A stretch of DNA of 64,000 nucleotides, taken from positions 1-64,000 of the forward strand of contig ONTQ01000004.1 in assembly GCA_900320795.1 (NCBI GenBank), written 5' to 3'. Of this stretch, positions 34,343 to 42,093 are shown in pieces. The notes under the pieces were generated by a model. That model saw only the letters and a list, made by a program, of their open reading frames with translations. It was not told the origin of the DNA and ran no database searches. The position numbers were made by a program, and so were the translations under genes. Source of the DNA: an uncultured Bacteroidales bacterium. GTDB taxonomy: Bacteria; Bacteroidota; Bacteroidia; Bacteroidales; UBA932. How positions within the stretch are numbered: the first letter of the stretch is position 1; every line of letters begins with the position of its first letter.

Positions 34343-34774
34343 TTATTTTCCCGTAGAGCCGAAACCTCCGGCTCCGCGTACGGTCTCATCCAACTGGTCC
34401 ACCTCTTCCCATTCCACCTGCTCGTGACGAGCGATTACCATCTGGGCAATCCGCTCGCCGGGAACAATCTCGAAAGGTTCGTTGCTCAGGTTCACGAGGA
34501 TGGTACGGAGCTCTCCCCTGTAGTCGGCATCTACCGTACCGGGAGAATTGAGCACCGTGATGCCGTACTTAATAGCCAGACCGCTACGCGGGCGTACCTG
34601 GGCCTCATAACCTTTGGGAAGGGCTATATAAAGACCGGTGGGCACGAGCGTGCGCTCCAGGGGGCGAAGAACCACGGGAGCGTCCAGGTTGGCTCTCAGA
34701 TCCACGCCGGCACTCTGTTCGGTGGCATAGGCCGGACAAGGATAGGGAGAGTGGTTGACAATCTTGACTTTCAT
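34343..34774 (-). CDS. dut: dUTP diphosphatase
   Basis: 143 residues. The five dUTPase motifs are visible, including 'STAGVDLRA'-like '[11 protein letters not shown]', '[19 protein letters not shown]', 'DADYRGEL', 'GERIAQMVI' and the C-terminal '[11 protein letters not shown]'. Hydrolyses dUTP to dUMP. Its ATG follows immediately after the lptG stop. Confidence 0.97.
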   Translation of the reverse strand: MKVKIVNHSPYPCPAYATEQSAGVDLRANLDAPVVLRPLERTLVPTGLYIALPKGYEAQVRPRSGLAIKYGITVLNSPGTVDADYRGELRTILVNLSNEPFEIVPGERIAQMVIARHEQVEWEEVDQLDETVRGAGGFGSTGK

Positions 34775-35869
34775 CTATTTTGGAGCTTTGATATACAAGA
34801 TGATGGCGATGATGGTGTAGAGGTAGTTGGGCAGCCAGATGGCAATGCCGGCGGGCAACGTATCCGTTGTTACGAACATTTCGCTGAACTGCATGAACAG
34901 GATGTAGGAGAAGCCCAGCGCAGTACCCGCCGCCAGGTTCCAGCCCATGCCGCCCCGTTTTTTCTTGGTACAGAGCGCAACACCGATGATGGTCAGGATG
35001 ATGGTGCTGAACGGCAGTGAAACGCGATTGTTCTTCTCGATGAGGGACATGTTCACCGAAGCATCACCCCGCATCTTCTGGGTTTCGATGAGCTGATTCA
35101 GTTCGCGGGCATTGAGTTCCTGGATGGTATAACGATTGCGGAAGAAATCGTCCCGGGTAAGGCTGAGGGTCGTATCCATCTGCCGGCCGGAACGGATATG
35201 ATCCCCCATTCCCTCGTCATAATCGCGGATGAACCAGTTACGGAGTTTCCAGACGCCGTTCACGGTGTCATACTGGGCACTCTCGGCCGTTATCTTGGAA
35301 CGAAGCTGGCCGCCGGAAAGGTCTTCCAGGGTGAAATTATAGGCAGTAGTGTTGTATGCACTGAAACTCTCCAGATACACGAAATGATCGTCTTCCAATT
35401 TGTAATGCATGTCATGGCCCATCTTCACCTTTCGCCAGGGATTGTACTTCTGTTCAAACACCACTCGCGTCGCATTGGCATGAGGCAGGACCCACTGGCC
35501 CAGCGTCAGGGAAAGGAGGGCGATGAAAAGGGCCGACAGCAAATACGGGACCATGAGCCGATGATAACTGATCCCGCTGGAAAGGATAGCCACCACTTCC
35601 GAGTCCTGCGTCATCTTGGACGTGAAAAATATCACGGTCAGGAACACGAACATGGGTGAATACTGGTTCAGGAAATACGGCACAAAATTGAGGTAATAAT
35701 CGAAGACAATTTCCTTCAGCGGGGCTTCCTTGCGGACGAAATCCTCGATTTTCTCGCTGATGTCGAAAATGACGATCAGCAGCGACAGGAAGGCCAGGGC
35801 CACGAAGAACGTGACCAGGAACTTCCGGATGATATACCAATCCAGTTTCTGGGGTCCTTGTAACTTCAT
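34775..35869 (-). CDS. lptG: LptG/LptF-family permease (YjgP/YjgQ)
   Basis: 364 residues with three N-terminal and three C-terminal transmembrane helices flanking a periplasmic beta-jellyroll-like middle, the LptF/G layout. 'LDWYIIRKFLVTFFVALAFL' and 'SLPFSTIILTIIGVALCTKK' are typical. Part of the ABC machine that extracts lipopolysaccharide from the inner membrane; Bacteroidetes often encode the F and G subunits apart. ATGA overlap with tgt, direct abutment with dut. Confidence 0.87.
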   Translation of the reverse strand: MKLQGPQKLDWYIIRKFLVTFFVALAFLSLLIVIFDISEKIEDFVRKEAPLKEIVFDYYLNFVPYFLNQYSPMFVFLTVIFFTSKMTQDSEVVAILSSGISYHRLMVPYLLSALFIALLSLTLGQWVLPHANATRVVFEQKYNPWRKVKMGHDMHYKLEDDHFVYLESFSAYNTTAYNFTLEDLSGGQLRSKITAESAQYDTVNGVWKLRNWFIRDYDEGMGDHIRSGRQMDTTLSLTRDDFFRNRYTIQELNARELNQLIETQKMRGDASVNMSLIEKNNRVSLPFSTIILTIIGVALCTKKKRGGMGWNLAAGTALGFSYILFMQFSEMFVTTDTLPAGIAIWLPNYLYTIIAIILYIKAPK

Positions 35870-37008
35870 AGGCGCTGCGACAGTTTGGGAAGGACGGCCT
35901 GTTTCCAGGCGGTGAAATCACCGGCGACGATATGCTCCCGGGCCGTGCGGACCAGATCCAGATAGAAGGCCAGATTGTGCTCGGTGGCCACCATGGCTGC
36001 GAACATCTCCTTGGCGATAAACAGGTGATGGATGTATGCCCGGGTATAGTAACTGTCCACGAAGGAAGTTCCAAAAGGATCCAGCGGACCGAAGTCGTCC
36101 GTCCACTTGGCATTGCGCATGTTCATGATACCATCCCAGGTAAAGAGCATGCCATTGCGCCCGTTACGGGTAGGCATCACGCAGTCGAACATGTCGATGC
36201 CGCGGGCGATTCCTTCCAGGATGTTGGCAGGAGTTCCGACGCCCATCAGGTAACGGGGCTTGTCCTGCGGAAGCAGCGGACAGGTAACCTCCAGCATTTC
36301 ATACATCTTCTCCGTGGGCTCCCCCACGGCAAGCCCCCCCACAGCGTAACCGCCACGGTTGTCGTTGTCCAGCCGCAAGGCATGTTCCACGGCCTGACGG
36401 CGCAGGTCCGGATACACGCAGCCCTGGATGATGGGAAACATCACCTGGGAATAACCGTACAGCGGTTCCGTCTCATCGAAATGCCTGGCAAAACGCTCCA
36501 GCCATCCCTGTGTGAGATGAAGGGACTTGGCGGCATAGCGCTTGTCTGCATCTCCCGGGCAGCATTCATCCAAGGCCATGATGATATCGGCCCCGATAAT
36601 ACGCTGGGTTTCCACGTTGTTTTCCGGGGTAAAGATATGCTTACTGCCATCGATATGGGAAGAGAACTTGCAACCTTCCTCCGTCAGTTTGCGGATGGGA
36701 GCCAGGGAAAACACCTGGAAACCACCGCTGTCCGTGAGGATGGGACGGTCCCAATGCTCGAAGCAGTGCAGGCCGCCGGCTTTGCGGAGGGTGTCCAAGC
36801 CGGGACGAAGGTACAGATGATAGGTATTGCCCAGGATAATCTGAGCCTTGATATCTTGCTTTAAGTCCTTGTGATATACGCCCTTGACCGACCCGACCGT
36901 GCCCACCGGCATGAAGATGGGGGTCTGGATTTCACCGTGGTCCGTGCTGATGACGCCGGCACGTGCCTGGGAGGCAGGGTCTGTGGCGGTGCGTTTGAAA
37001 TTGAACAT
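35866..37008 (-). CDS. tgt: Queuine tRNA-ribosyltransferase lacking the usual zinc cysteines
   Basis: 380 residues. 'LTDSGGFQVFSL', 'ALDECCPGDADK', 'GGYAVGGLAVGEPTEKMYEM' and 'GIDMFDCVMPTRNGRNG' (catalytic Asp) identify tRNA-guanine transglycosylase, which inserts preQ1 at position 34. Where most bacterial Tgt have CxCxxC before the SRAYLHHL block, this one reads 'DPFGTSFVDSYYTRAYIHHL', without any cysteine, although the downstream His (TEHNL) is kept. First gene of the operon with lptG, dut and murF. Confidence 0.95.
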   Translation of the reverse strand: MFNFKRTATDPASQARAGVISTDHGEIQTPIFMPVGTVGSVKGVYHKDLKQDIKAQIILGNTYHLYLRPGLDTLRKAGGLHCFEHWDRPILTDSGGFQVFSLAPIRKLTEEGCKFSSHIDGSKHIFTPENNVETQRIIGADIIMALDECCPGDADKRYAAKSLHLTQGWLERFARHFDETEPLYGYSQVMFPIIQGCVYPDLRRQAVEHALRLDNDNRGGYAVGGLAVGEPTEKMYEMLEVTCPLLPQDKPRYLMGVGTPANILEGIARGIDMFDCVMPTRNGRNGMLFTWDGIMNMRNAKWTDDFGPLDPFGTSFVDSYYTRAYIHHLFIAKEMFAAMVATEHNLAFYLDLVRTAREHIVAGDFTAWKQAVLPKLSQRL

Positions 37009-37027
37009 CTAATTACTATTCTTACTG

Positions 37028-37035
37028 CAAAAATA
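37028..37035 (-). promoter_or_regulatory. -7 box for tgt-lptG-dut-murF
   Basis: TATTTTTG on the minus strand, 19 bases before the tgt ATG. Confidence 0.55.
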
Positions 37036-37047
37036 CGGAAAATTTCG

Positions 37048-37055
37048 TATATTTG
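37048..37055 (+). promoter_or_regulatory. -7 box for the nucleoside transporter
   Basis: TATATTTG, 32 bases before the ATG; divergent to the tgt promoter. Confidence 0.6.
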
Positions 37056-37087
37056 TACGATACGAAGACAATTACACTACAATAACT

Positions 37088-38371
37088 ATGCAGATTAAGA
37101 TCAAACCCATCACCCTGAAACTCATTTTGATGAACTTTCTGGAATTTGCCGTCTGGGGTGCGTATCTCACCTCACTGGGCCGGTATCTCGGAAACATCGG
37201 CCTGGGCTCCCAGATTAAATGGTTCTTCGCCATGCAGGGCATCGTTTCCATCTTCATGCCCACCCTCATGGGCATCCTGGCCGACAAGAAGATGGAAGCC
37301 CAGAAGGTGCTGTCCCTGTGCCACGGCTTCGCGGGCCTGTTCATGGCCGGAGCCGGCTTCTACTGCATGAGCGCAGGAAACGCGGTCCAGTTCGCTCCCC
37401 TGTTCATCCTGTATAGTTTCAGCGTGGCCTTTTTCATGCCGACCATCGCTCTGGTGAACTCCGTGGCCTATAACGCCCTCGCCAAGGAAGGCATGGACCC
37501 CGTGAAGGATTTCCCGCCCATCCGCGTGTTCGGCACCGTGGGCTTCATTTGCAGCATGCTCGTGACCAACTTCCTGCACATCGGCGGCGTCGCCATGCAG
37601 GACAGCTATACCCAGCTTATCTCCTCCGGCATTCTTTCGCTGATCCTCTGCGGATATGCCCTCACCATGCCGGCCTGCCCCGTGGACAAAACCAAGAAGA
37701 ACGAGAGCCTCTCAGATGCCTTCGGACTCAAGGCATTCACCCTTTTCAAAGACCCGCAGTTCGCGATCTTTTTCATTTTCTCGATGCTCTTGGGCGCTTC
37801 CCTCCAGATTACCAACGGCTATGCCAACACTTTCCTGGGCTCCTTCGCCGCCGATCCGGCCCTGGCCGACACCTTCGCCGTCAAGAACTCCAACGCGCTT
37901 ATCTCCATCTCTCAGGCTTCGGAAACCCTCTGCATCCTGCTCATTCCCTTCTTCATGAAACGCTTCGGCATCAAGAAGGTGATGCTCATCTCGATGTTTG
38001 CCTGGGTGCTCCGCTTCGCCTTCTTCGGTGCGGGGAACCCTGCAATGCCCGGTGTACTGCTGTTCATCCTGAGCTGCATCGTGTACGGCATGGCCTTTGA
38101 CTTCTTCAACATTTCCGGTTCCCTCTATGTGGAACAGAACGCGGAAAAGAGCATCCGATCCAGCGCACAGGGCCTGTTCATGATGATGACCAACGGCTTC
38201 GGCGCCACTATCGGTACCCTGGCCGCCGGTGCCGTAGTAGATGCCTGCGATGTTTTCAACACACCCGCCAACTGGCCCACAGCCTGGTATATCTTCGCCG
38301 GTTATGCCCTGGTCGTGGCCATCCTCTTCTGGATCCTGTTCAAAGATCCGCAGAGCAAGCTGGCCAAATAG
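37088..38371 (+). CDS. MFS nucleoside permease (NupG/NHS family-like)
   Basis: 427 residues, 12 predicted helices. 'LILMNFLEFAVWGAYLTSLG', 'MGILADKKMEAQKVL' and 'PPIRVFGTVGFICSMLVTNF' are typical of the nucleoside:H+ symporter family that includes NupG and XapB. It should import nucleosides across the inner membrane; specificity is unknown. A strong terminator follows and lies within the convergent zinc-ribbon gene, which overlaps this gene by 32 bases. Confidence 0.85.
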   Translation: MQIKIKPITLKLILMNFLEFAVWGAYLTSLGRYLGNIGLGSQIKWFFAMQGIVSIFMPTLMGILADKKMEAQKVLSLCHGFAGLFMAGAGFYCMSAGNAVQFAPLFILYSFSVAFFMPTIALVNSVAYNALAKEGMDPVKDFPPIRVFGTVGFICSMLVTNFLHIGGVAMQDSYTQLISSGILSLILCGYALTMPACPVDKTKKNESLSDAFGLKAFTLFKDPQFAIFFIFSMLLGASLQITNGYANTFLGSFAADPALADTFAVKNSNALISISQASETLCILLIPFFMKRFGIKKVMLISMFAWVLRFAFFGAGNPAMPGVLLFILSCIVYGMAFDFFNISGSLYVEQNAEKSIRSSAQGLFMMMTNGFGATIGTLAAGAVVDACDVFNTPANWPTAWYIFAGYALVVAILFWILFKDPQSKLAK

Positions 38372-38789
38372 CCTCTTCCTCTTCCTTGGAATGATTGTCC
38401 GCAGGGTCGTCAACGACGTTGCGGACAATTTTTTTAATCTTGGTTGGCGTCAGTTCATAGCGGATGTCGAAGCAGGCGTACTCGTGATGGATGCCTGCTT
38501 TTTTGTAGGAAGTGGCATACTCCATATTAAAACCGAGGCTCAACAGCGTAAGCCGGTCCAGGGTGCGGATATCCAGCTTAAGCAGCTTATCCAGAATGTT
38601 GTGATTCCGGTCCAGTATGCGCAGGACACGCTTGACGACCGGGCGGGGGTCGGGGTTTTTCCGATGGTTGTTCCAGCGGTTCTTGCACACGGCGGAACAA
38701 AACTTCTTGTCTGCCCGACCGTACAGAATGATCCTTCCACAGCACTGACAGTGCACCGGGTGGGCCAAATCTTCGATTCTGTAGGACAT
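38340..38789 (-). CDS. Small zinc-ribbon protein
   Basis: 149 residues. Near the N-terminus it has 'HCQCCGRIILYGRADKKFCS' then AVCKNRW, a CxxC...CxxxC zinc ribbon like DUF2116-type modules, followed by a helix-rich, basic region ('PRPVVKRVLRILDRNHNILD'). This suggests nucleic-acid or protein binding; the role is not known. The start MSYRIEDLAHPVHC is chosen because the 64 codons upstream are not protein-like. The nupG-like terminator hairpin falls inside its coding sequence (around KKIVRNVVDDPADN), so the C-terminal tail does double duty. Confidence 0.72.
   Translation of the reverse strand: MSYRIEDLAHPVHCQCCGRIILYGRADKKFCSAVCKNRWNNHRKNPDPRPVVKRVLRILDRNHNILDKLLKLDIRTLDRLTLLSLGFNMEYATSYKKAGIHHEYACFDIRYELTPTKIKKIVRNVVDDPADNHSKEEEEAIWPACSADL
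38394..38436 (+). terminator. Terminator of the nucleoside transporter gene
   Basis: ATTGTCCGCA pairs with TGCGGACAAT; an inner GTCGT/ACGAC extends the stem; seven T follow. Very stable, and located inside the opposing zinc-ribbon gene. Confidence 0.9.
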
Positions 38790-39111
38790 ATCGTTCTCTC
38801 TCTTTTGGGGCAAAAATGCAAAGGAGAATTGGCTTATCCAAGTTTCGTAAAAAAGATAATCCCAAAAACGGACGTTTTGCTGGAACAACATAAAACCCGC
38901 ATCGTAATAAACATTTTTAATGCTTTCGGTTTTTCTGCTGAAACAACGGTCAAAAGAGAGAATAATCGTAAAAAACGTCAATATTCACACTCCTGACGGC
39001 CTTTTCGGGAGCCGGACAGGGATTCATCCATTTACTTTGCACCCGGACCGGAGCGGACACATCACGCACCGCCAGGCCGGTCCATGACAAGCAATCAAAA
39101 CACAAAGTATC
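38790..39111 (+). promoter_or_regulatory. Leader and promoter region of the ssb-fimbrial operon
   Basis: A 322-bp gene-free stretch. A weak -7 box TTACTTTG (39032-39039) is followed by a stem-loop that would start at about the first transcribed base: GGACCGG (39045-39051) with GCGG pairs with CCGC and CCGGTCC (39077-39083). Upstream, CCTG-CGGC/GCCG-CAGG (about 38992-39021) forms a further hairpin. I found no flanking inverted repeats of the kind used for invertible promoters. Confidence 0.45.
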
Positions 39112-39474
39112 ATGGAGTTCATGAATCGAATCCAATTGCGGGGAGTTGTCGGGAGGGCCGATGTAAACTCTTTTCCCAATGACAGCCGCGTTTGCAACTT
39201 TTCGGTCGTCACCGAGTATGGCGGAGTGGATAAGGAAGGCAATTCCGTATCCGAACCCACCTGGTTCAATGTTTCCATCTGGAGCAGGGACGGGGCACAG
39301 TTGAACCTTTACGACATCCAGAAGGGTCTTTGGGTCGAAGTGACCGGACGGCTCCGCCTGAGAAGGTACATCACCCAGTCCGGAGAAGAAAGGGTCTCGC
39401 CAGACGTCATCGCACGGACCGTAAAAATCCTTCCCCGGGAAGAAGAAAGAATGCATGCCCAAAGAGATTATTAG
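39112..39474 (+). CDS. ssb: Single-stranded DNA-binding protein, short form, at head of fimbrial operon
   Basis: 120 residues of the SSB OB-fold: 'MNRIQLRGVVGRADVNSF', 'RVCNFSVVTEYG', 'EPTWFNVSIWSRDGAQL', 'KGLWVEVTGRLRLRRYI'. It ends soon after the OB fold (REEERMHAQRDY), without the acidic DDDIPF-type tip through which housekeeping SSB recruits partners. Two starts are possible (M1 or M4). Only two bases separate its stop from the DUF3575 gene, so it is almost certainly co-transcribed with fimbrial genes. A reason for that association is not known to me. Confidence 0.88.
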   Translation: MEFMNRIQLRGVVGRADVNSFPNDSRVCNFSVVTEYGGVDKEGNSVSEPTWFNVSIWSRDGAQLNLYDIQKGLWVEVTGRLRLRRYITQSGEERVSPDVIARTVKILPREEERMHAQRDY

Positions 39475-39476
39475 CC

Positions 39477-40037
39477 ATGAAAACCGTCGGGAGAACCCTT
39501 TTGGCCCTTTTGCTGGTCACCCTGGCCATACCGGCCGCCGGACAGCGTTTTTCCGTCAGCACGGACTGCCTGGACTGGCTCACCCTGGGCGCCCTGAATG
39601 CAGACGCCTCCGTTGCCGTCAGCCAGAATGTGTCACTGCACGCAGGCGGAGCCCTGAATCCATGGACCTTTCGGAAGGAAGATCCTGAAAAACAGTTTCA
39701 GGCCCGCCTCATGACCGTCTGGGGCGGCGCACGCTGGTGGCCCTGGCACGTTTACTCCGGGTGGTGGGCCGGAATGGACGCATGCTACCGGGTCTACAAC
39801 GTGGGAGGCGTCATCAAACGGCAGACGGAAGAGGCCGATGCCTACGGCGGACGGCTGTGGGGCGGTTATTCCGTCATGCTGTCCGGTCACTGGAACCTGG
39901 ATGTTGGCGCCGGAATATGGGGAGGCTGGAAAGACTATACGGTCTATTCCTGTCCATCCTGCGGTGTCATCCAGGAGAAAGGGGGCAAAGTGTTCGTCCT
40001 TCCCGACGCACGGGTAGCCATACAATTGATATTCTGA
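39477..40037 (+). CDS. DUF3575-like outer-membrane protein of the fimbrial locus
   Basis: 186 residues. Signal peptide (MKTVGRTLLALLLVTLAIPA), then a small beta-barrel-like domain with 'WLTLGALNADASVAVSQNVS', 'GGARWWPWHVYSGWWAGMDA' and a C-terminal aromatic residue (IQLIF). This matches DUF3575 proteins that accompany Mfa-type fimbriae. Probably an outer-membrane accessory for assembly; exact role unknown. Follows ssb by two bases and precedes the OmpA-like lipoprotein by ten. Confidence 0.78.
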   Translation: MKTVGRTLLALLLVTLAIPAAGQRFSVSTDCLDWLTLGALNADASVAVSQNVSLHAGGALNPWTFRKEDPEKQFQARLMTVWGGARWWPWHVYSGWWAGMDACYRVYNVGGVIKRQTEEADAYGGRLWGGYSVMLSGHWNLDVGAGIWGGWKDYTVYSCPSCGVIQEKGGKVFVLPDARVAIQLIF

Positions 40038-40047
40038 AGAGAGAGAA

Positions 40048-42048
40048 ATGAGCAGAAAACACGGCATCATCACTTGTCTGGTATCCGTGGCGGTGATTCC
40101 GGCGTTCCTCCTCTCTTGCGGGCCCGGAAAAAAGATAGAGGCGGTACGTCAGCAGGAGCTGTCAGCCATCCTCGCCCTGTCCCGTAACGAGATTCAGGAG
40201 GAACGCAGAGTCATCGCGGAAACACGCCGGGATACCCTTACCGTACACGATTTTGACGGAAGGAAGGTTCTCATTATGAAGGCCGTACGGGACGATGAAA
40301 CTGGTGAAATGGTAGCCACCGACGTCCTGGATGCCGCCGTGGTCACGGCCCGGTTCCGGAATGTGGCCGAGCGGCACGGCCGGATCGACCTGCGTTTCGA
40401 GGTCATCGTGCCGGCATCCATGCAGGACAGTAAATGGCAGCTGCGTTTCTATCCCGACATGTTCATGCTGGAGGACTCCCTGCGGCTGGAAAGCGTATTC
40501 ATAACGGGAGAAGATTACCGGAAGAAACAGATCCGCGGTTACGAATTGTACAACCGATACCTTTCCAGCATCATCACCGACTCCCTCGCATTTGTGAACC
40601 TGCGGAATGTTGAAATCTTCATCCAGCGGAACTTGCCCGACCTGTACCGTTTCAAATGCGACTCCACGGTCGTGACCGAAGAACAGGCCGCCTCCTTCGA
40701 ATCACGCTGGGGCCTGCACGAAAAAGAAATCATCGAGCACTATACCAACCGCTTTGCCTGGCGGTACAACGAACGGAAGAAAGAGAGACGGGGTGTCATG
40801 TACGCCCGATATGTGAAAGCGCCCATCGTAACGGAAGGCATCCGGCTGGACACCGTCCTGCGCAATTCAGACGGAGATTTCGTGTACCACTATACCCAAA
40901 CCATCAAAACCCGTCCCCGTCTCCGGAAAGTGGACATCGTCCTCTCCGGAGACATTTACGAGGCCGACCGGAAAATCTACGCCATGCAGCGATCTGCGCC
41001 GCTCACTTTCTATATCAGTTCCCTGTCGGCCTTCGTGGACGGGACCCAGCGGTACCTGTCCCATATCGTGGAACGACAGGTGTCGGCCAACACGGCATGC
41101 TATGTGGATTTCGAGACGGGAAAGGCCGATATCAATCCCGACATGGGACATAACCGCACTGAACTGGGGCGGATTCGCCGGAATCTTTGCGAACTTCTGG
41201 ACAACCAGCAGTTGGAGATGGATTCCATCGTCATTGCAGCATCGGCCTCACCGGAAGGGACGGAAAAAGCGAACGACGCACTCTCTGAAAAACGGGCCGG
41301 CTCCGTCGCAGACTATTTCGGCCAGTACATCCGGCAATACCGCGACTCCGTCCGGCGCCTCGAAGGACTAGCCGTGACGGTGGACGAGATGGGACGCGAA
41401 CGCTATTCCAGGCAGAAGACCTCTTTCCCGGACATCCGCTTCCGGTCCCGCTCCAACGGCGAAAACTGGGATATGCTTTCCCTGCTGGTGGATCAGGATT
41501 CGCTGCTCTCCCCTTCTGACGTCCGCTCCTACATGCGCCATCTTCAAGAGGAAGACCCAGACCGTCGGGAAGCCGCCCTCCAGACCGAGCCATACTACCG
41601 CTATCTTCGGGAAAATCTGTACCCGCGGTTGAGGACCGTCCGCTTCGATTTTTACCTGCACCGGAAAGGGATGGTCAAAGACACGGTCCATACCACCGTA
41701 CTGGATAGCGCCTACATGAAAGGCGTGGCCGCTCTCAGGGACCGGGACTACCCGAAAGCGCTTGAGTACCTGCGGGAATACAAAGACTTCAACACAGCCA
41801 TCGCCTATGTCTCCCTGGACTACAATGCATCGGCCATGGCCATCCTGCAGAAGTTGGAACGGACACCTCAGGTGAATTACATGCTGGCCCTGCTGTACGC
41901 GCGCAATGAAGACGACCAGAATGCCGTCCAGTGCTATCTGGATGCCTGCCGGGAGGACCGCTCCTATGTTTTCCGGGGCAATCTCGATCCGGAGATTTAT
42001 ACGCTGATTAAGCGTTACGGACTCAATACAAACGAAGAAGAAATATAA
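40048..42048 (+). CDS. DUF3868/OmpA-like lipoprotein of the fimbrial locus
   Basis: 666 residues. A lipobox (AFLLSCGPGKK) suggests an outer-membrane lipoprotein. The N-terminal half is beta-rich (DUF3868-like); the middle 'CYVDFETGKADINPDMGHNR' and 'DSIVIAASASPEGTEKANDA' with 'LSEKRAGSVADYF' is an OmpA-like peptidoglycan-binding module; the C-terminus (VAALRDRDYPKALEYLREYK) is TPR-like. In Mfa/FimA loci such a protein is encoded between the DUF3575 gene and the fimbrillin and probably anchors the assembly machinery. The domain numbers are approximate. Confidence 0.75.
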   Translation: MSRKHGIITCLVSVAVIPAFLLSCGPGKKIEAVRQQELSAILALSRNEIQEERRVIAETRRDTLTVHDFDGRKVLIMKAVRDDETGEMVATDVLDAAVVTARFRNVAERHGRIDLRFEVIVPASMQDSKWQLRFYPDMFMLEDSLRLESVFITGEDYRKKQIRGYELYNRYLSSIITDSLAFVNLRNVEIFIQRNLPDLYRFKCDSTVVTEEQAASFESRWGLHEKEIIEHYTNRFAWRYNERKKERRGVMYARYVKAPIVTEGIRLDTVLRNSDGDFVYHYTQTIKTRPRLRKVDIVLSGDIYEADRKIYAMQRSAPLTFYISSLSAFVDGTQRYLSHIVERQVSANTACYVDFETGKADINPDMGHNRTELGRIRRNLCELLDNQQLEMDSIVIAASASPEGTEKANDALSEKRAGSVADYFGQYIRQYRDSVRRLEGLAVTVDEMGRERYSRQKTSFPDIRFRSRSNGENWDMLSLLVDQDSLLSPSDVRSYMRHLQEEDPDRREAALQTEPYYRYLRENLYPRLRTVRFDFYLHRKGMVKDTVHTTVLDSAYMKGVAALRDRDYPKALEYLREYKDFNTAIAYVSLDYNASAMAILQKLERTPQVNYMLALLYARNEDDQNAVQCYLDACREDRSYVFRGNLDPEIYTLIKRYGLNTNEEEI

Positions 42049-42093
42049 CATTATCAACATTTACCCATTAACAATTAAAGTAAAAAAACAATT

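Noticed and set aside
38790..38981. 64-codon extension of the zinc-ribbon protein
   Set aside because: Aromatic-rich and A+T-rich, unlike the rest; MSYRIED is a natural start.
38790..39111. Invertible promoter for fimbriae
   Set aside because: The visible inverted repeats are hairpin-sized and adjacent; no longer flanking inverted repeats or invertase gene found.
42049..42093. Separate promoter for the fimbrillin gene
   Set aside because: The 45-base A+T-rich gap has no TAnnTTTG box.
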